Part shown: positions 46,276 through 54,816 of the stretch, piece after piece | Layout of the letters: each line of letters starts with the position of its first letter | Numbering within the stretch: the stretch's first letter is position 1 | DNA from: Pradoshia sp. D12 | Lineage (GTDB): Bacteria > Bacillota > Bacilli > Bacillales > Pradoshiaceae | Reading direction: 5' to 3' | Assembly (NCBI RefSeq): GCF_008935075.1 | Contig: NZ_CP044545.1 | Location: 3,599,587 to 3,663,586 of the forward strand | Length of the DNA stretch: 64,000 nucleotides | Notes under the pieces: generated by a model | Database searches by the model: none | What the model saw: only the letters and a program-made list of their open reading frames with translations | What the model was told of the DNA's origin: nothing | Translations under genes and position numbers: made by a program

Positions 46276-47358
46276 GTGGACAATTTGTTAATTGCAGCTT
46301 TTTTAGTTGCCATATGCCTAACCATACTCATCACCCCATTTGTAATTAAATTAGCGCATAAAATAGGAGCAACCGATGCTCCCAATAATAGAAAAGTGCA
46401 CAAAAAAGTGATGCCAAGCATGGGAGGATTAGCAATTTTCCTCAGCTTTATTATAACGCTTCCGATTTTTTCACCGGAAATTGCCCGTTCAGACACATTT
46501 TCAGCCATGTTTTTTGGTGCAGCCGTCATCTTAATTCTTGGTATATTTGATGACAAATATGAATTGGATGCAAAAGTGAAGTTAATCGGGCAAATTGCTG
46601 CCGCTTTAATTATTGTTATTGTCGGCGATATCCAGGTTAACTATATTAATACACCGTTTGGGGAAACGATTGAATTTGGATTTATGGCGATCCCAATCAC
46701 CGTTATTTGGATTGTGGGCATTACAAATGCTATTAACCTAATTGACGGATTGGATGGATTGGCAGCAGGTGTTTCAACAATAGCTTTATTAACCATCTCC
46801 GCGATGGCGGTATTTAGAATTGGCGATATATTCGTTGCCATGATTGCTTTGATTCTTGCTGGAAGTACATTAGGATTCTTGAAATTCAATTTCTTCCCAG
46901 CCAAAATATTCATGGGCGATACAGGAGCTATGTTCCTTGGATTCATGATATCCGTACTATCCCTGTTAGGATTTAAAAATATTACGGTAATTTCCTTAAT
47001 CATACCGATTATAATATTAGGTGTACCAATTTCTGATACGTTCTTTGCAATGGTACGGAGGTTCCTGCAGAAGAAACCATTACATGCACCGGATAAGTCT
47101 CATTTGCATCACTGCTTATTGCGATTAGGCTATTCCCACAGAACCACTGTACTGATGATTTATGCAATGGCTGCTGTCTTTGGACTGGCTGCTTTCATCT
47201 TTAGTATGGCCACACTATGGGGCGGAATATTCTTCAGTTTTATTCTGCTTATAGCACTTGAATTGATGGTTGAACGAATTGGCCTTCTTGGCGAAAATCA
47301 TAAACCTTTGCACAAACTTTTAGCATTACGTTCAGCTGATTCAAAAGAAAGATTTTAA
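46276..47358 (+). CDS. tagO: TagO, UDP-GlcNAc:undecaprenyl-phosphate GlcNAc-1-phosphate transferase
   Basis: The 360-residue polytopic membrane enzyme has about ten hydrophobic segments and the family motifs RKVHKKVMPSMGGLAIF (residues 39-55), FDDKYELD, NLIDGLDGLAAG (about 158-169), FMGDTGAMFLG and HLHHCLLRLG (the HxHH region, about 276-285). It starts both wall teichoic acid and, in other contexts, teichuronic acid synthesis. The start is GTG at 46276 or, with better spacing from GAGGGTGG, TTG three codons later. It stands alone between tagA and an LCP gene and has its own terminator. Confidence 0.95.
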   Translation: MDNLLIAAFLVAICLTILITPFVIKLAHKIGATDAPNNRKVHKKVMPSMGGLAIFLSFIITLPIFSPEIARSDTFSAMFFGAAVILILGIFDDKYELDAKVKLIGQIAAALIIVIVGDIQVNYINTPFGETIEFGFMAIPITVIWIVGITNAINLIDGLDGLAAGVSTIALLTISAMAVFRIGDIFVAMIALILAGSTLGFLKFNFFPAKIFMGDTGAMFLGFMISVLSLLGFKNITVISLIIPIIILGVPISDTFFAMVRRFLQKKPLHAPDKSHLHHCLLRLGYSHRTTVLMIYAMAAVFGLAAFIFSMATLWGGIFFSFILLIALELMVERIGLLGENHKPLHKLLALRSADSKERF

Positions 47359-47371
47359 TAATAATTGTTAT

Positions 47372-47403
47372 AGCTGCCATAAAAATATATGGCAGCTTTT
47401 TAA
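47372..47403 (+). terminator. Terminator of tagO
   Basis: AGCTGCCATA (47372-47381) and TATGGCAGCT (47388-47397) form a 10-bp stem followed by TTTT. Confidence 0.88.
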
Positions 47404-47544
47404 TGAGATTTTAATTATTGGACCTGGAAACTGTCGCTTCCTCTTCATTTCATTAATGCACATTAAAAATACCATACGCTTGCTATTCTTTTGAGCTTGC
47501 GCATAATGAATACAGTCTTGTACCTACCAATATCTCTTTAAATG

Positions 47545-47582
47545 CTAAAAACCCCTAATTCTATTTAAGAATTAGGGGTTGA
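47545..47582 (-). terminator. Terminator of the LCP gene at 47596
   Basis: AACCCCTAATTCT and AGAATTAGGGGTT form a 13-bp stem; the minus-strand tail is TTTT. It lies directly after the LCP gene. Confidence 0.85.
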
Positions 47583-47595
47583 TGTTTATTAATCT

Positions 47596-48612
47596 TTATT
47601 CAACTATAACTGAATCATTAGGAATGGAATCTGTTTCCGCATCCTTTTTATAATCAAGATGAGCTTGGAGCTCCTGTTTAATATTTTCCAGGGATTGCTC
47701 ATCTAATTGATAATAATACGTACCGCCAATGTAAGAATCCTTCCCTTCCAGACTAATGGATTCGATTTGAAGGTTGGATGCTGCCAGTACATAGCTAGAG
47801 AAACTCTTCATCTCTTTGAAGGTCATATTGGTTTTCATATTTTTACCGATACCTTCAATGACATCAGCATATTTCGTAATCGATTTAGCTGAAGCTGCCT
47901 TGTCAATAATAGCTGTCAGAATCTCCTGCTGGCGTTTACCACGCTCAATATCACTGTCTTTCTTTCTTGTTCTGGCCAATGCCAAAGCTTCTTCACCGTT
48001 TAATGTTTGCAAACCTTCTTCAAGGGTGATTGCACCTTGCTCATCATTTGAGTTCTGCTCTGAGAATGTATAAGGTACATTAACTTCGATGCCTTCCAAT
48101 GCATCAACTACATCAACAAAGGCATTAAAGTTCATTTTCACATAGTAGTCAACTGGAACATCCAGTAATTCTTCGACTGTATCGATTGTATATTTTACCC
48201 CGCCATATGCATGGGCATGAGTGATTTTTGAATAGTTATCTTTCCCAGGGATGTATACATATGAGTCACGCGGTATACTTAACAATTTAACTGTTTTTTC
48301 TTTATCATTGAATGTAGCAAGCATAAGCGCATCTGTTCTGGAACCTTTTTCATTATTGCGCACACTGCTATCATCTACTCCCATAAATAATACGGATACA
48401 TTATCTTTAGCAGGATTTACTCCCCGTCCATCGTTTGCAAAATTTTCATCATATGATTCAGAGAGTACATTTTGAGCCTTCACATATAAGTAACCTGCAT
48501 AACCACCAGCAACTAAAATAACAATAAGAATAGGAAATAAGATGACCGCTGCAATGCGTTTCTTATTTTTCCGTCTACGCCTTACCTTGCGCATATTTTG
48601 CCTATTTTGCAT
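47596..48612 (-). CDS. LCP (LytR-CpsA-Psr) family polymer ligase
   Basis: From the ATG at 48610-48612 (after AAGGAG) the protein has 338 residues: a basic cytoplasmic tail (MRKVRRRRKNKKR), one membrane anchor (about 20-45), and an LCP domain with VLFMGVDDS, GSRTDALMLATFN, LLSIPRDSYV, the catalytic-type Arg in IPRDSY and ALARTRKKDSDIERGKRQQEI. LCP enzymes attach teichoic acid and similar polymers to peptidoglycan. It resembles TagT/TagV-type members rather than TagU; a subfamily cannot be chosen firmly. An upstream start would add 14 unlikely residues. Confidence 0.9.
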   Translation of the reverse strand: MQNRQNMRKVRRRRKNKKRIAAVILFPILIVILVAGGYAGYLYVKAQNVLSESYDENFANDGRGVNPAKDNVSVLFMGVDDSSVRNNEKGSRTDALMLATFNDKEKTVKLLSIPRDSYVYIPGKDNYSKITHAHAYGGVKYTIDTVEELLDVPVDYYVKMNFNAFVDVVDALEGIEVNVPYTFSEQNSNDEQGAITLEEGLQTLNGEEALALARTRKKDSDIERGKRQQEILTAIIDKAASAKSITKYADVIEGIGKNMKTNMTFKEMKSFSSYVLAASNLQIESISLEGKDSYIGGTYYYQLDEQSLENIKQELQAHLDYKKDAETDSIPNDSVIVE

Positions 48613-48754
48613 TGGTTTTCTCCTTTTATATATATTAAAAAACATAGAAGTCATTTTCAGTCTTACATCATTGTACCCTTTTTCTTATATTGCGTAAATT
48701 AATTTTTTCTCCCAAAAAAAGGGTATTATTCTAAATCTCATCAATATAATTCAA

Positions 48755-48790
48755 AAAAAGACACTAGAATAAACCACTCTAGTGTCTTTC
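48755..48790 (-). terminator. Terminator of the sortase operon
   Basis: AAAGACACTAGA and TCTAGTGTCTTT pair around an 8-base loop; the minus-strand tail is T-rich. The right arm contains the srtD stop codon. Confidence 0.8.
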
Positions 48791-49387
48791 CATTTTTATC
48801 AAATTGGCTGACAGTATATAACGCTGCGGCGCATCCCCTATATAATCAAACGGATAACACGTAGTGACTGTCAGAACAGGACGTGACTTAGGCACAATAA
48901 CGGTCCGATCATCTGCATCTACAATTCGGACGCCAAATACTTTATAGGTAAAAGTCCCCGCCTTTGTTTGAACAATCAATTCATCGCCTTTACCAACCTG
49001 CCCGAGTTTACGAAATACTGTATCACGATGGCCAGATAGAACTGAATTATCTTTCATTCCAGGTAGTACACTGTCTGAATAGTGTCCTACACCCTTTTCC
49101 AGTTCATCTTCATCTGTTCCTTCAATGATCGGGAGGTGAGCCGATATCTTCGGGATAATTAATTCACCGAATTCTTCACCCTTTTTTGGATAAACTTTAT
49201 ATAAATCATCCGATTGATTCGTAACTTGCGCCTCTGAAACAGGTTCAGGCTCGGCAGTTTCTTCGACTTTTACCTGATCAGGTGATTGAGCTGTCAAAAG
49301 TGGCAGGCCATACTTCACAATCATGCCAGCACCTATGATGATGAGAATGCCGGCCAAAAGCACCATTATTCTCGCTTTAGAAATCAT
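48779..49387 (-). CDS. srtD: Class D sortase
   Basis: The 202-residue enzyme has an N-terminal membrane anchor (8-31), an acidic linker, and a sortase domain with catalytic His120 (SGHRDTVF), Cys177 (TVTTCYPF) and Arg189 (APQRYIL). The pattern fits class D (YhcS/SrtD) sortases that recognise LPxTA-like signals. It would anchor the protein encoded just upstream, whose LPNTA motif it matches. The start overlaps that gene's stop by four bases, so both are translated together. A terminator ends the operon. Confidence 0.93.
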   Translation of the reverse strand: MISKARIMVLLAGILIIIGAGMIVKYGLPLLTAQSPDQVKVEETAEPEPVSEAQVTNQSDDLYKVYPKKGEEFGELIIPKISAHLPIIEGTDEDELEKGVGHYSDSVLPGMKDNSVLSGHRDTVFRKLGQVGKGDELIVQTKAGTFTYKVFGVRIVDADDRTVIVPKSRPVLTVTTCYPFDYIGDAPQRYILSANLIKMERH

Positions 49388-50547
49388 GCGGCTTCCTTAT
49401 TTTTTCGACGGAAAAATAATAGTCCAGCTCCTGCTGCAAGGATTCCTATACCTATCCAAACACCTTCAGCATAATTACCAGCTGTATTTGGCAATTTTCC
49501 ACCATTAATTGTTTTATTAATAATTTTTCCTGCCTTATTCTCAACTTGTGGCTTTGGAACAGTCTTGACTGGTTCAGTAACCTTATCAATTAAATCCGAC
49601 CCAAACATGTCAGCTGTAATAATCATATCTGCAAGTAATTCACCTTGTTTATTATAAAGCTCGATTAGCAGATCTGCACCGTCAGTTGATTCAAGTATCA
49701 TAAGTTCATCAATGGAAATCGCCTTTTTGCTGCCATCTTTCGTTAAATAAAATTTAGCTTCCATTTGGTAAATGTCCAAAACTTCATTAAATAAATCTAC
49801 AATTTCTTGAATTTGTGCCTCAGTTAATTCAGTTGAGCTTTCAAACTCAGGTAAATTATCAGCACGCTTTTCTAATTCTAGAAGTTTTTCCTCAAGTGCT
49901 GGATCTTCAAAATCTAAGGATGAGATATGTTTCGCTAAATTATCCAATTCTTGCCTATCAATACCAAATTCAGCAAGACCTTCTAGTATTGCATCCATAA
50001 ACATATAACCCAAAATAGCTTCTTCAAGATCCTCAAGGTATTGATAGTTGGATAAGCTATCACTGTGGCTGGTTAGCAATTCATTTAATTCCTCTAAAGT
50101 CATTTCGTAATCCCCAAGCCATTGTTTTAAGGATTCATCTGTTATTTCAGTGCCCTCAAACTCTTCCCAGCTTAATGCATGTTTTAAAATATTTATAAAA
50201 ATATAGGTGTCTTCAATTGAGTTAGATTTGTCATAACCATCCTGGTATTCCAATTCAACCATCAATTCATCCCTGCTGGAAAATCCGTATGTTTCCATAA
50301 GCTCATTCAAATTTTCTTCAGTTATTTTTTCACCCAATTCTTCTTTCAAATCATCAATTGAGTTATATTCTGTATATTCTTTACCGAGGTATGTAAGTAT
50401 GAGTTCTTCTAATGTATCTGGTGAAATCCCCTCTGCTTCAGCAAAATCCCCAAAATCTCCTTCATTAATTTCAGCCAAACCGACCACTGGCTTTATTACT
50501 GTAAATAACAGCATAAAAGCAACTAAAGACATAACTATCCGTTTCAT
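49384..50547 (-). CDS. Processed acidic surface protein with LPNTA sorting signal
   Basis: The 387-residue precursor has a signal peptide (about 1-24, MKRIVMSLVAFMLLFTVIKP), a long acidic helical body rich in Glu, Asp and Leu repeats (about 30-330), and a C-terminal sorting signal: LPNTA at 352-356, a hydrophobic span, then FFRRKNKEAA. This is the architecture of the processed acidic surface protein family encoded with class D sortases. Function is unknown. The next gene is srtD, which overlaps by four bases. A GGGGGGAAAAG ribosome-binding site precedes the start. Confidence 0.87.
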   Translation of the reverse strand: MKRIVMSLVAFMLLFTVIKPVVGLAEINEGDFGDFAEAEGISPDTLEELILTYLGKEYTEYNSIDDLKEELGEKITEENLNELMETYGFSSRDELMVELEYQDGYDKSNSIEDTYIFINILKHALSWEEFEGTEITDESLKQWLGDYEMTLEELNELLTSHSDSLSNYQYLEDLEEAILGYMFMDAILEGLAEFGIDRQELDNLAKHISSLDFEDPALEEKLLELEKRADNLPEFESSTELTEAQIQEIVDLFNEVLDIYQMEAKFYLTKDGSKKAISIDELMILESTDGADLLIELYNKQGELLADMIITADMFGSDLIDKVTEPVKTVPKPQVENKAGKIINKTINGGKLPNTAGNYAEGVWIGIGILAAGAGLLFFRRKNKEAA

Positions 50548-50740
50548 CTTTTCCCCCCATAAAGTAATGTTACAAAAATATTACACTCCAAATTTAGTAT
50601 AGTACTAATTAGAAAATATTACCACACGTTTTTTTTATTAAATGACACATTCGTATATATTATTCTGACATTTAAGGTTAAAATAACCATATAATACGTT
50701 ATAATTTGTAATATTATATTTTTCAAGGAGGAATCTAGTT

Positions 50741-52870
50741 TTGCTGGGTACAAGAAGACAGATCTATTCGCCCCTACATGTGAATAAAAGAACGAGGTTC
50801 TCTATTTGGCTTTCCATTATTACTATATGTTTTGTATTTCTCCTACCGTTAGCACTCATGATTGTCTGTGAAACTTTAGTCAGAAAAGACCTAAATTTAT
50901 ACACACTCGGTCAATTTTTTGATTTAAAGACGAAAGCTTTCCTATTAAACTATCTAATTTATTTTTCTGTCATTAATCTATTCTATATACTTCCACGTAA
51001 ATTGTATTACATTACTTCTCTAGTCATAAGCGGTTTATTTATTCTCTTTACGATTGCCAATCAAATGAAACTTGAATTGCGAAATAGCCCCATTATGTTA
51101 TCCGATATAAGTCTTATTAAGGAATTGCAGGGGTTAGATAATCTAGAATTACCAATGAAACCTATTATATTGGGACTTGTAATTTTAATTGTCGGTATAC
51201 TGATCATCTACTTCTTACCAAAAGGGAAAGAATTTTGGATTCCCAAGACTCTACTGTTTACTGGTTCATTCGTTTTTCTCCTTATATTATGGAATGAGAA
51301 ACCGATATCTCCAATGGCCCAGGCTAATCTTTGGTATACACGCTGGCGACCGGAACTGGGCATCAGCGAAAACGGTTTAATAGGCAATTTCACTCTCTTT
51401 GCAAAAAAGGCACAAATTCAGTCGCCAGTGGGGTATTCTGAAGCTAAGATTAAAGAGCTTGCTGAAAAATATCAACCTGACACGAAGCAGCAAACTGTCG
51501 AAGAAAACGAAAGACCAAATGTGATTTACATCATGAGTGAAGCATTTGTTGATCCATATACTTGGGGAAAGCAATATTTCATAAAGGATCCCACCCCTAA
51601 TTTCAGAAAAGCCTTCCAGGAATCTATGCACGGATTTATGTATTCACCTGAGTATGGCGGAGGAACGGCAAATGTCGAATTTGAAGCGGTAACGGGGTTA
51701 AGCAGACAATTCCTCCCTGGAGATGATGTGGCTTATAATCAATATTTAAATCAACCAGTTCCATCAGTTGCAAGAGCATTTAACAAAGCAGGATATCACA
51801 CTACGGCGATTCACGCTTTCAAGAACTGGTATTATCAGCGTTCCACCGCTTATAAAAACCTGGGTTTCGATAGGTTTATACCTGGTGATTTTATGAATCT
51901 TGATTTTCCATTCAATAGCGGGAAAGGCTACCCCTCCGATCGACATATGACTGATTCTATTTTAAAAATTGTAAAGGAAAATAAAAATCCTTCCTTTATA
52001 CATGCTGTTGGACTTGAAGGCCATATGCCATATCCAAGAGCAAAAAACGGCTCACCTTTTCTTGATAAATCGAGAATGAAAATGAGCACTTATGAAACCT
52101 TTGGTACATATGTGAATAAATTAAACAGTGTGGACAAAGATTTGGGCAGACTGTTGGGGGAACTAAAAAAACTGGAACGACCAACCATTATTGTCTTTTG
52201 GGGTGACCACTTCCCTGGGTTCACACCCTTTCAAACAGTGTACGGAAAAGAAGGATTAAATTACACACTCAGTCTAAATGGAAGCTTCGAGGACTTTATG
52301 AAGCTTCATAAAGTCCCATACTTCGTTTGGAATAGTAAGGATAATAAGCCGTTGGAACGAGATGTAACACCAAACATGTTCAGCCAAATTGTTACAGAAA
52401 TGGCCAATATCGAAGGTAATGCTGTAACAAACTTGTTGACTCAGGTCGCGGAAAGCGGAAACTCCTATTTCCCATATAAGCAATTCACAAAAGAAATGGG
52501 AGACTTTACAAGTGAAATGAAGGATTTGCAAATGCTTCAATACGATATGCTTCACGGCAAAAGGTACTTCACCAAGACCTCCTTAGCTACAAATTTTTCT
52601 TCCGACTCTGACTACATCGTTGGATGGACAGAAAATCCAAAAGTTAATATAACTAAGAGTAATGGGGAAATTCTGATTCATGCAGAAGGAATACCTAAAT
52701 ACGCCAAACTATTTGATGAATCTGATGAAAAGCTAGAGATTACTTGGGTAAAATCAGAAGAGGGTAGCTCAACTTTTAAGGTCCAAGGAAAACCGAAAAA
52801 GGTTTATTTTGAGGTACAGGATGATCGTAAAACAACTCTACTAAAAACAAAGAAATATTCTGTTGACTAA
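50741..52870 (+). CDS. LTA-synthase-family membrane sulfatase-like enzyme
   Basis: The 709-residue protein has five predicted N-terminal membrane segments (about 20-45, 65-80, 85-105, 140-160, 170-185) and an extracellular alkaline-phosphatase/sulfatase-fold domain (about 250-580) with VIYIMSEAFVDP, nucleophile Thr in YGGGTANVEFEAVTG, and metal ligands in VFWGDHFPGF. This matches LtaS-type poly(glycerophosphate) synthases and their primase relatives; it is more distant from LtaS than true housekeeping copies, with an extra ~120-residue C-terminal part. The start is TTG after AAGGAGG. It may add glycerol phosphate to lipoteichoic acid or another glycolipid. Confidence 0.86.
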   Translation: MLGTRRQIYSPLHVNKRTRFSIWLSIITICFVFLLPLALMIVCETLVRKDLNLYTLGQFFDLKTKAFLLNYLIYFSVINLFYILPRKLYYITSLVISGLFILFTIANQMKLELRNSPIMLSDISLIKELQGLDNLELPMKPIILGLVILIVGILIIYFLPKGKEFWIPKTLLFTGSFVFLLILWNEKPISPMAQANLWYTRWRPELGISENGLIGNFTLFAKKAQIQSPVGYSEAKIKELAEKYQPDTKQQTVEENERPNVIYIMSEAFVDPYTWGKQYFIKDPTPNFRKAFQESMHGFMYSPEYGGGTANVEFEAVTGLSRQFLPGDDVAYNQYLNQPVPSVARAFNKAGYHTTAIHAFKNWYYQRSTAYKNLGFDRFIPGDFMNLDFPFNSGKGYPSDRHMTDSILKIVKENKNPSFIHAVGLEGHMPYPRAKNGSPFLDKSRMKMSTYETFGTYVNKLNSVDKDLGRLLGELKKLERPTIIVFWGDHFPGFTPFQTVYGKEGLNYTLSLNGSFEDFMKLHKVPYFVWNSKDNKPLERDVTPNMFSQIVTEMANIEGNAVTNLLTQVAESGNSYFPYKQFTKEMGDFTSEMKDLQMLQYDMLHGKRYFTKTSLATNFSSDSDYIVGWTENPKVNITKSNGEILIHAEGIPKYAKLFDESDEKLEITWVKSEEGSSTFKVQGKPKKVYFEVQDDRKTTLLKTKKYSVD

Positions 52871-52876
52871 TGACCG

Positions 52877-52914
52877 AATTGAACCCCCTCATTATTTCAG
52901 AGGGGGTTCATTTA
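52877..52914. terminator. Bidirectional terminator between the LTA-synthase-like gene and the DUF6270 gene
   Basis: GAACCCCCTC (52881-52890) pairs with GAGGGGGTTC (52900-52909), with short A/T runs on both sides, between convergent genes. Confidence 0.8.
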
Positions 52915-52921
52915 AAAGCAA

Positions 52922-53944
52922 TTATATGCCACTTTTCACTTTTACTCTCAATTTTCTTTTTAAAAAGGTAATAATCGATTCTTTTTTATATTTTTCAAGC
53001 TCTTTTTGGTTTTCTTCCTTAGTCATATTAATTATTTCCTGTAATTCCCCTGAAATTTTCATTTCATTTAATAAATTTTGAGATAGCTGTTCATTTTTCA
53101 AATTATCATAATGCTTAAAGATATCTACCAAGATTTTATTCACAGCCTGATCTTTAATATGGTTGACGCACACAATCCGATGCAATTTTAATAAAAAGTT
53201 ATGATAATAATCCTCTGTGTAGTGAACATAAAAAGGTCCCCATGGATGTTCTTTATATGTATGATATTCTTTATCATTTATTTCGATAACTGATACATGA
53301 TAATGATCAATTACATATTGATCAAGCTCATCCCAGTACCGGTTTAAGAGCTGTACATTTTCTTTTTTGACATGTCCGCTCGTTGCTAAATCGACTAATG
53401 TACCATCATCATTGAAAATATTAACATTCCTAGCCTTATGTATTATGACATGACAATTAGGCAATTTCTCCTTTAAAAAAGCGAACAACTTATCCACACT
53501 CTGTTTCCACTTCAGGAAATATTCTTCCGTATGATCTATTATCGCTAACCTCTCGATGGCCCCTTTCTCAATTAGGCTTTTATAGTAAGGAGTTTTCCAT
53601 AACTTCCAGCGATTATCCGTAATACATTGATTGGTCGCCAAAGAAATTACCCCAAAGTGAATATCAGCAAAAAAATCAATAATCAGATAGGATGGTTCCA
53701 GCTTAATTAAATCGGTAAGGAAACTCTTCGAGAAGTCCGTCTCTACATTCCATCGATCATATTCGGTTAAATCACCAATGTCATTCTCGGTATAATTCAA
53801 CGGAGAAGACATCAAACTAATTAGAGATGTTTGATTTTGTGTTAAAATACACTCATAAAACTCTTTATAGTTTGGATTGAACTTTGAGTTAAAATTATCT
53901 CTCGTCGCACAGCTACCTAAAACCGCTAATTTTATATTATTCAT
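52922..53944 (-). CDS. DUF6270 (SGNH-hydrolase-like) protein
   Basis: With the ATG at 53942-53944 (after AAGGAG) the protein has 340 residues; an upstream frame would add 35 unlikely residues. It begins MNNIKLAVLGSCATRDNF, the GSC-x-x-R pattern at the start of DUF6270 domains, and continues with LIIDFFADIHFGV and EYHTYKEHPWGPFYVH. The C-terminal 70 residues are charged and coiled-coil-like, ending FLKRKLRVKVKSGI. DUF6270 proteins occur in capsule and teichoic acid loci and are thought to be esterase-like or O-acyl modifying. The biochemical role here is not known. Confidence 0.75.
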   Translation of the reverse strand: MNNIKLAVLGSCATRDNFNSKFNPNYKEFYECILTQNQTSLISLMSSPLNYTENDIGDLTEYDRWNVETDFSKSFLTDLIKLEPSYLIIDFFADIHFGVISLATNQCITDNRWKLWKTPYYKSLIEKGAIERLAIIDHTEEYFLKWKQSVDKLFAFLKEKLPNCHVIIHKARNVNIFNDDGTLVDLATSGHVKKENVQLLNRYWDELDQYVIDHYHVSVIEINDKEYHTYKEHPWGPFYVHYTEDYYHNFLLKLHRIVCVNHIKDQAVNKILVDIFKHYDNLKNEQLSQNLLNEMKISGELQEIINMTKEENQKELEKYKKESIITFLKRKLRVKVKSGI

Positions 53945-54081
53945 AATCGACTCCTTTTGTATGTCTCGATAAATGAATTTCATCATAAAAAAATTGCCTA
54001 TAATAATTATAGACAATTTTGTGTGTTTATCTAATTTCAACCATGCCAATTCCTAAAAATCCCCCAAAATAACTACTCTCC

Positions 54082-54649
54082 TTACTTCCTTACCGTCAAT
54101 CGGTAGGAGCTTGTGTTTCCAGCAGCATCAGACAGGTAAACGCTCATGTATCTTTTTATTCGTATTTGCCACGATATCAAATGGCCTAATAATATTTGGA
54201 GAAAGATCCGGATGCTTTAAATCAATTCCATTATCAATCACCGCAACGATTGTTTTCTGGGAACCTTTTGTCGTATCCCAAGCTTGCCCTGATTGAATGG
54301 CATTATGATGCCATTGTTTATTAAGTAAAGGGTCATTAGACATTCCATCCAGAGTTACTTTATAATCAGGCTCGGCATAGAGAACCCCAGGATTTTTCTT
54401 TAACTCCTTCAAAAATGCAGCCATTGATTTACTATTTGGCTTTTGAAGCGTCATGAGGTTAGTCTTCTTTTATAGTATCGAACTTCCGTATTGAAGAAAT
54501 CGGTTCAAAAGCTTCGAATGGCTGACCTTCACAATAACCCTATCAGTCGTTTCTTTACTATTTTTCGAGTTTTGTATAGCTGCTTCGACAGGAGTTAAAG
54601 GCGCCAACACCAAAGCGATAATGCTTAGCGCCACTATCATTCTTTTCAT
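54082..54649 (-). pseudogene. Truncated and frameshifted subtilisin-like protease gene
   Basis: From the ATG at 54647-54649 (after GAGGAG) a signal peptide reads MKRMIVALSIIALVLAPLTP and a propeptide begins (VIVKVSHSKL), then the frame breaks near 54470. The next frame (about 54454 to 54128) has propeptide end LYAEPDYKV and the catalytic-Asp region IVAVIDNGIDLKHPDL. It then runs into a short out-of-frame tail, VYLSDAAGNTSSYRLTV, of an Ig-like C-terminal domain ending at 54082. The His and Ser regions are gone, so an internal deletion of several hundred codons plus frameshifts has destroyed it. The Asp region resembles the intact protease at 11907-14993. Confidence 0.88.
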
Positions 54650-54816
54650 TCTACTGCTCCTCTTTTCACTTATATAAATATATAATTCGACCAATTTCAC
54701 CATTATATCCTATAAACTCACATAGTTCTTTTTTATCATAAAAATAGAAAAAGTTCCCAAAACCCCTTCCTTGTGTTACCATATTATAGGAGATACTTTC
54801 AAAGGGGGAGTCCAAA

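Noticed and set aside
50660-50710. Sigma-A promoter before the LTA-synthase-like gene (CTGACA ... TATAAT)
   Set aside because: The spacer would be about 19 bases and other AT-rich choices exist, so the promoter could not be fixed.
54700-54816. WalR (YycF) box upstream of the LysM endopeptidase gene
   Set aside because: Only one TGTTAC half-site was seen, not the two TGTWAH repeats with five-base spacing.
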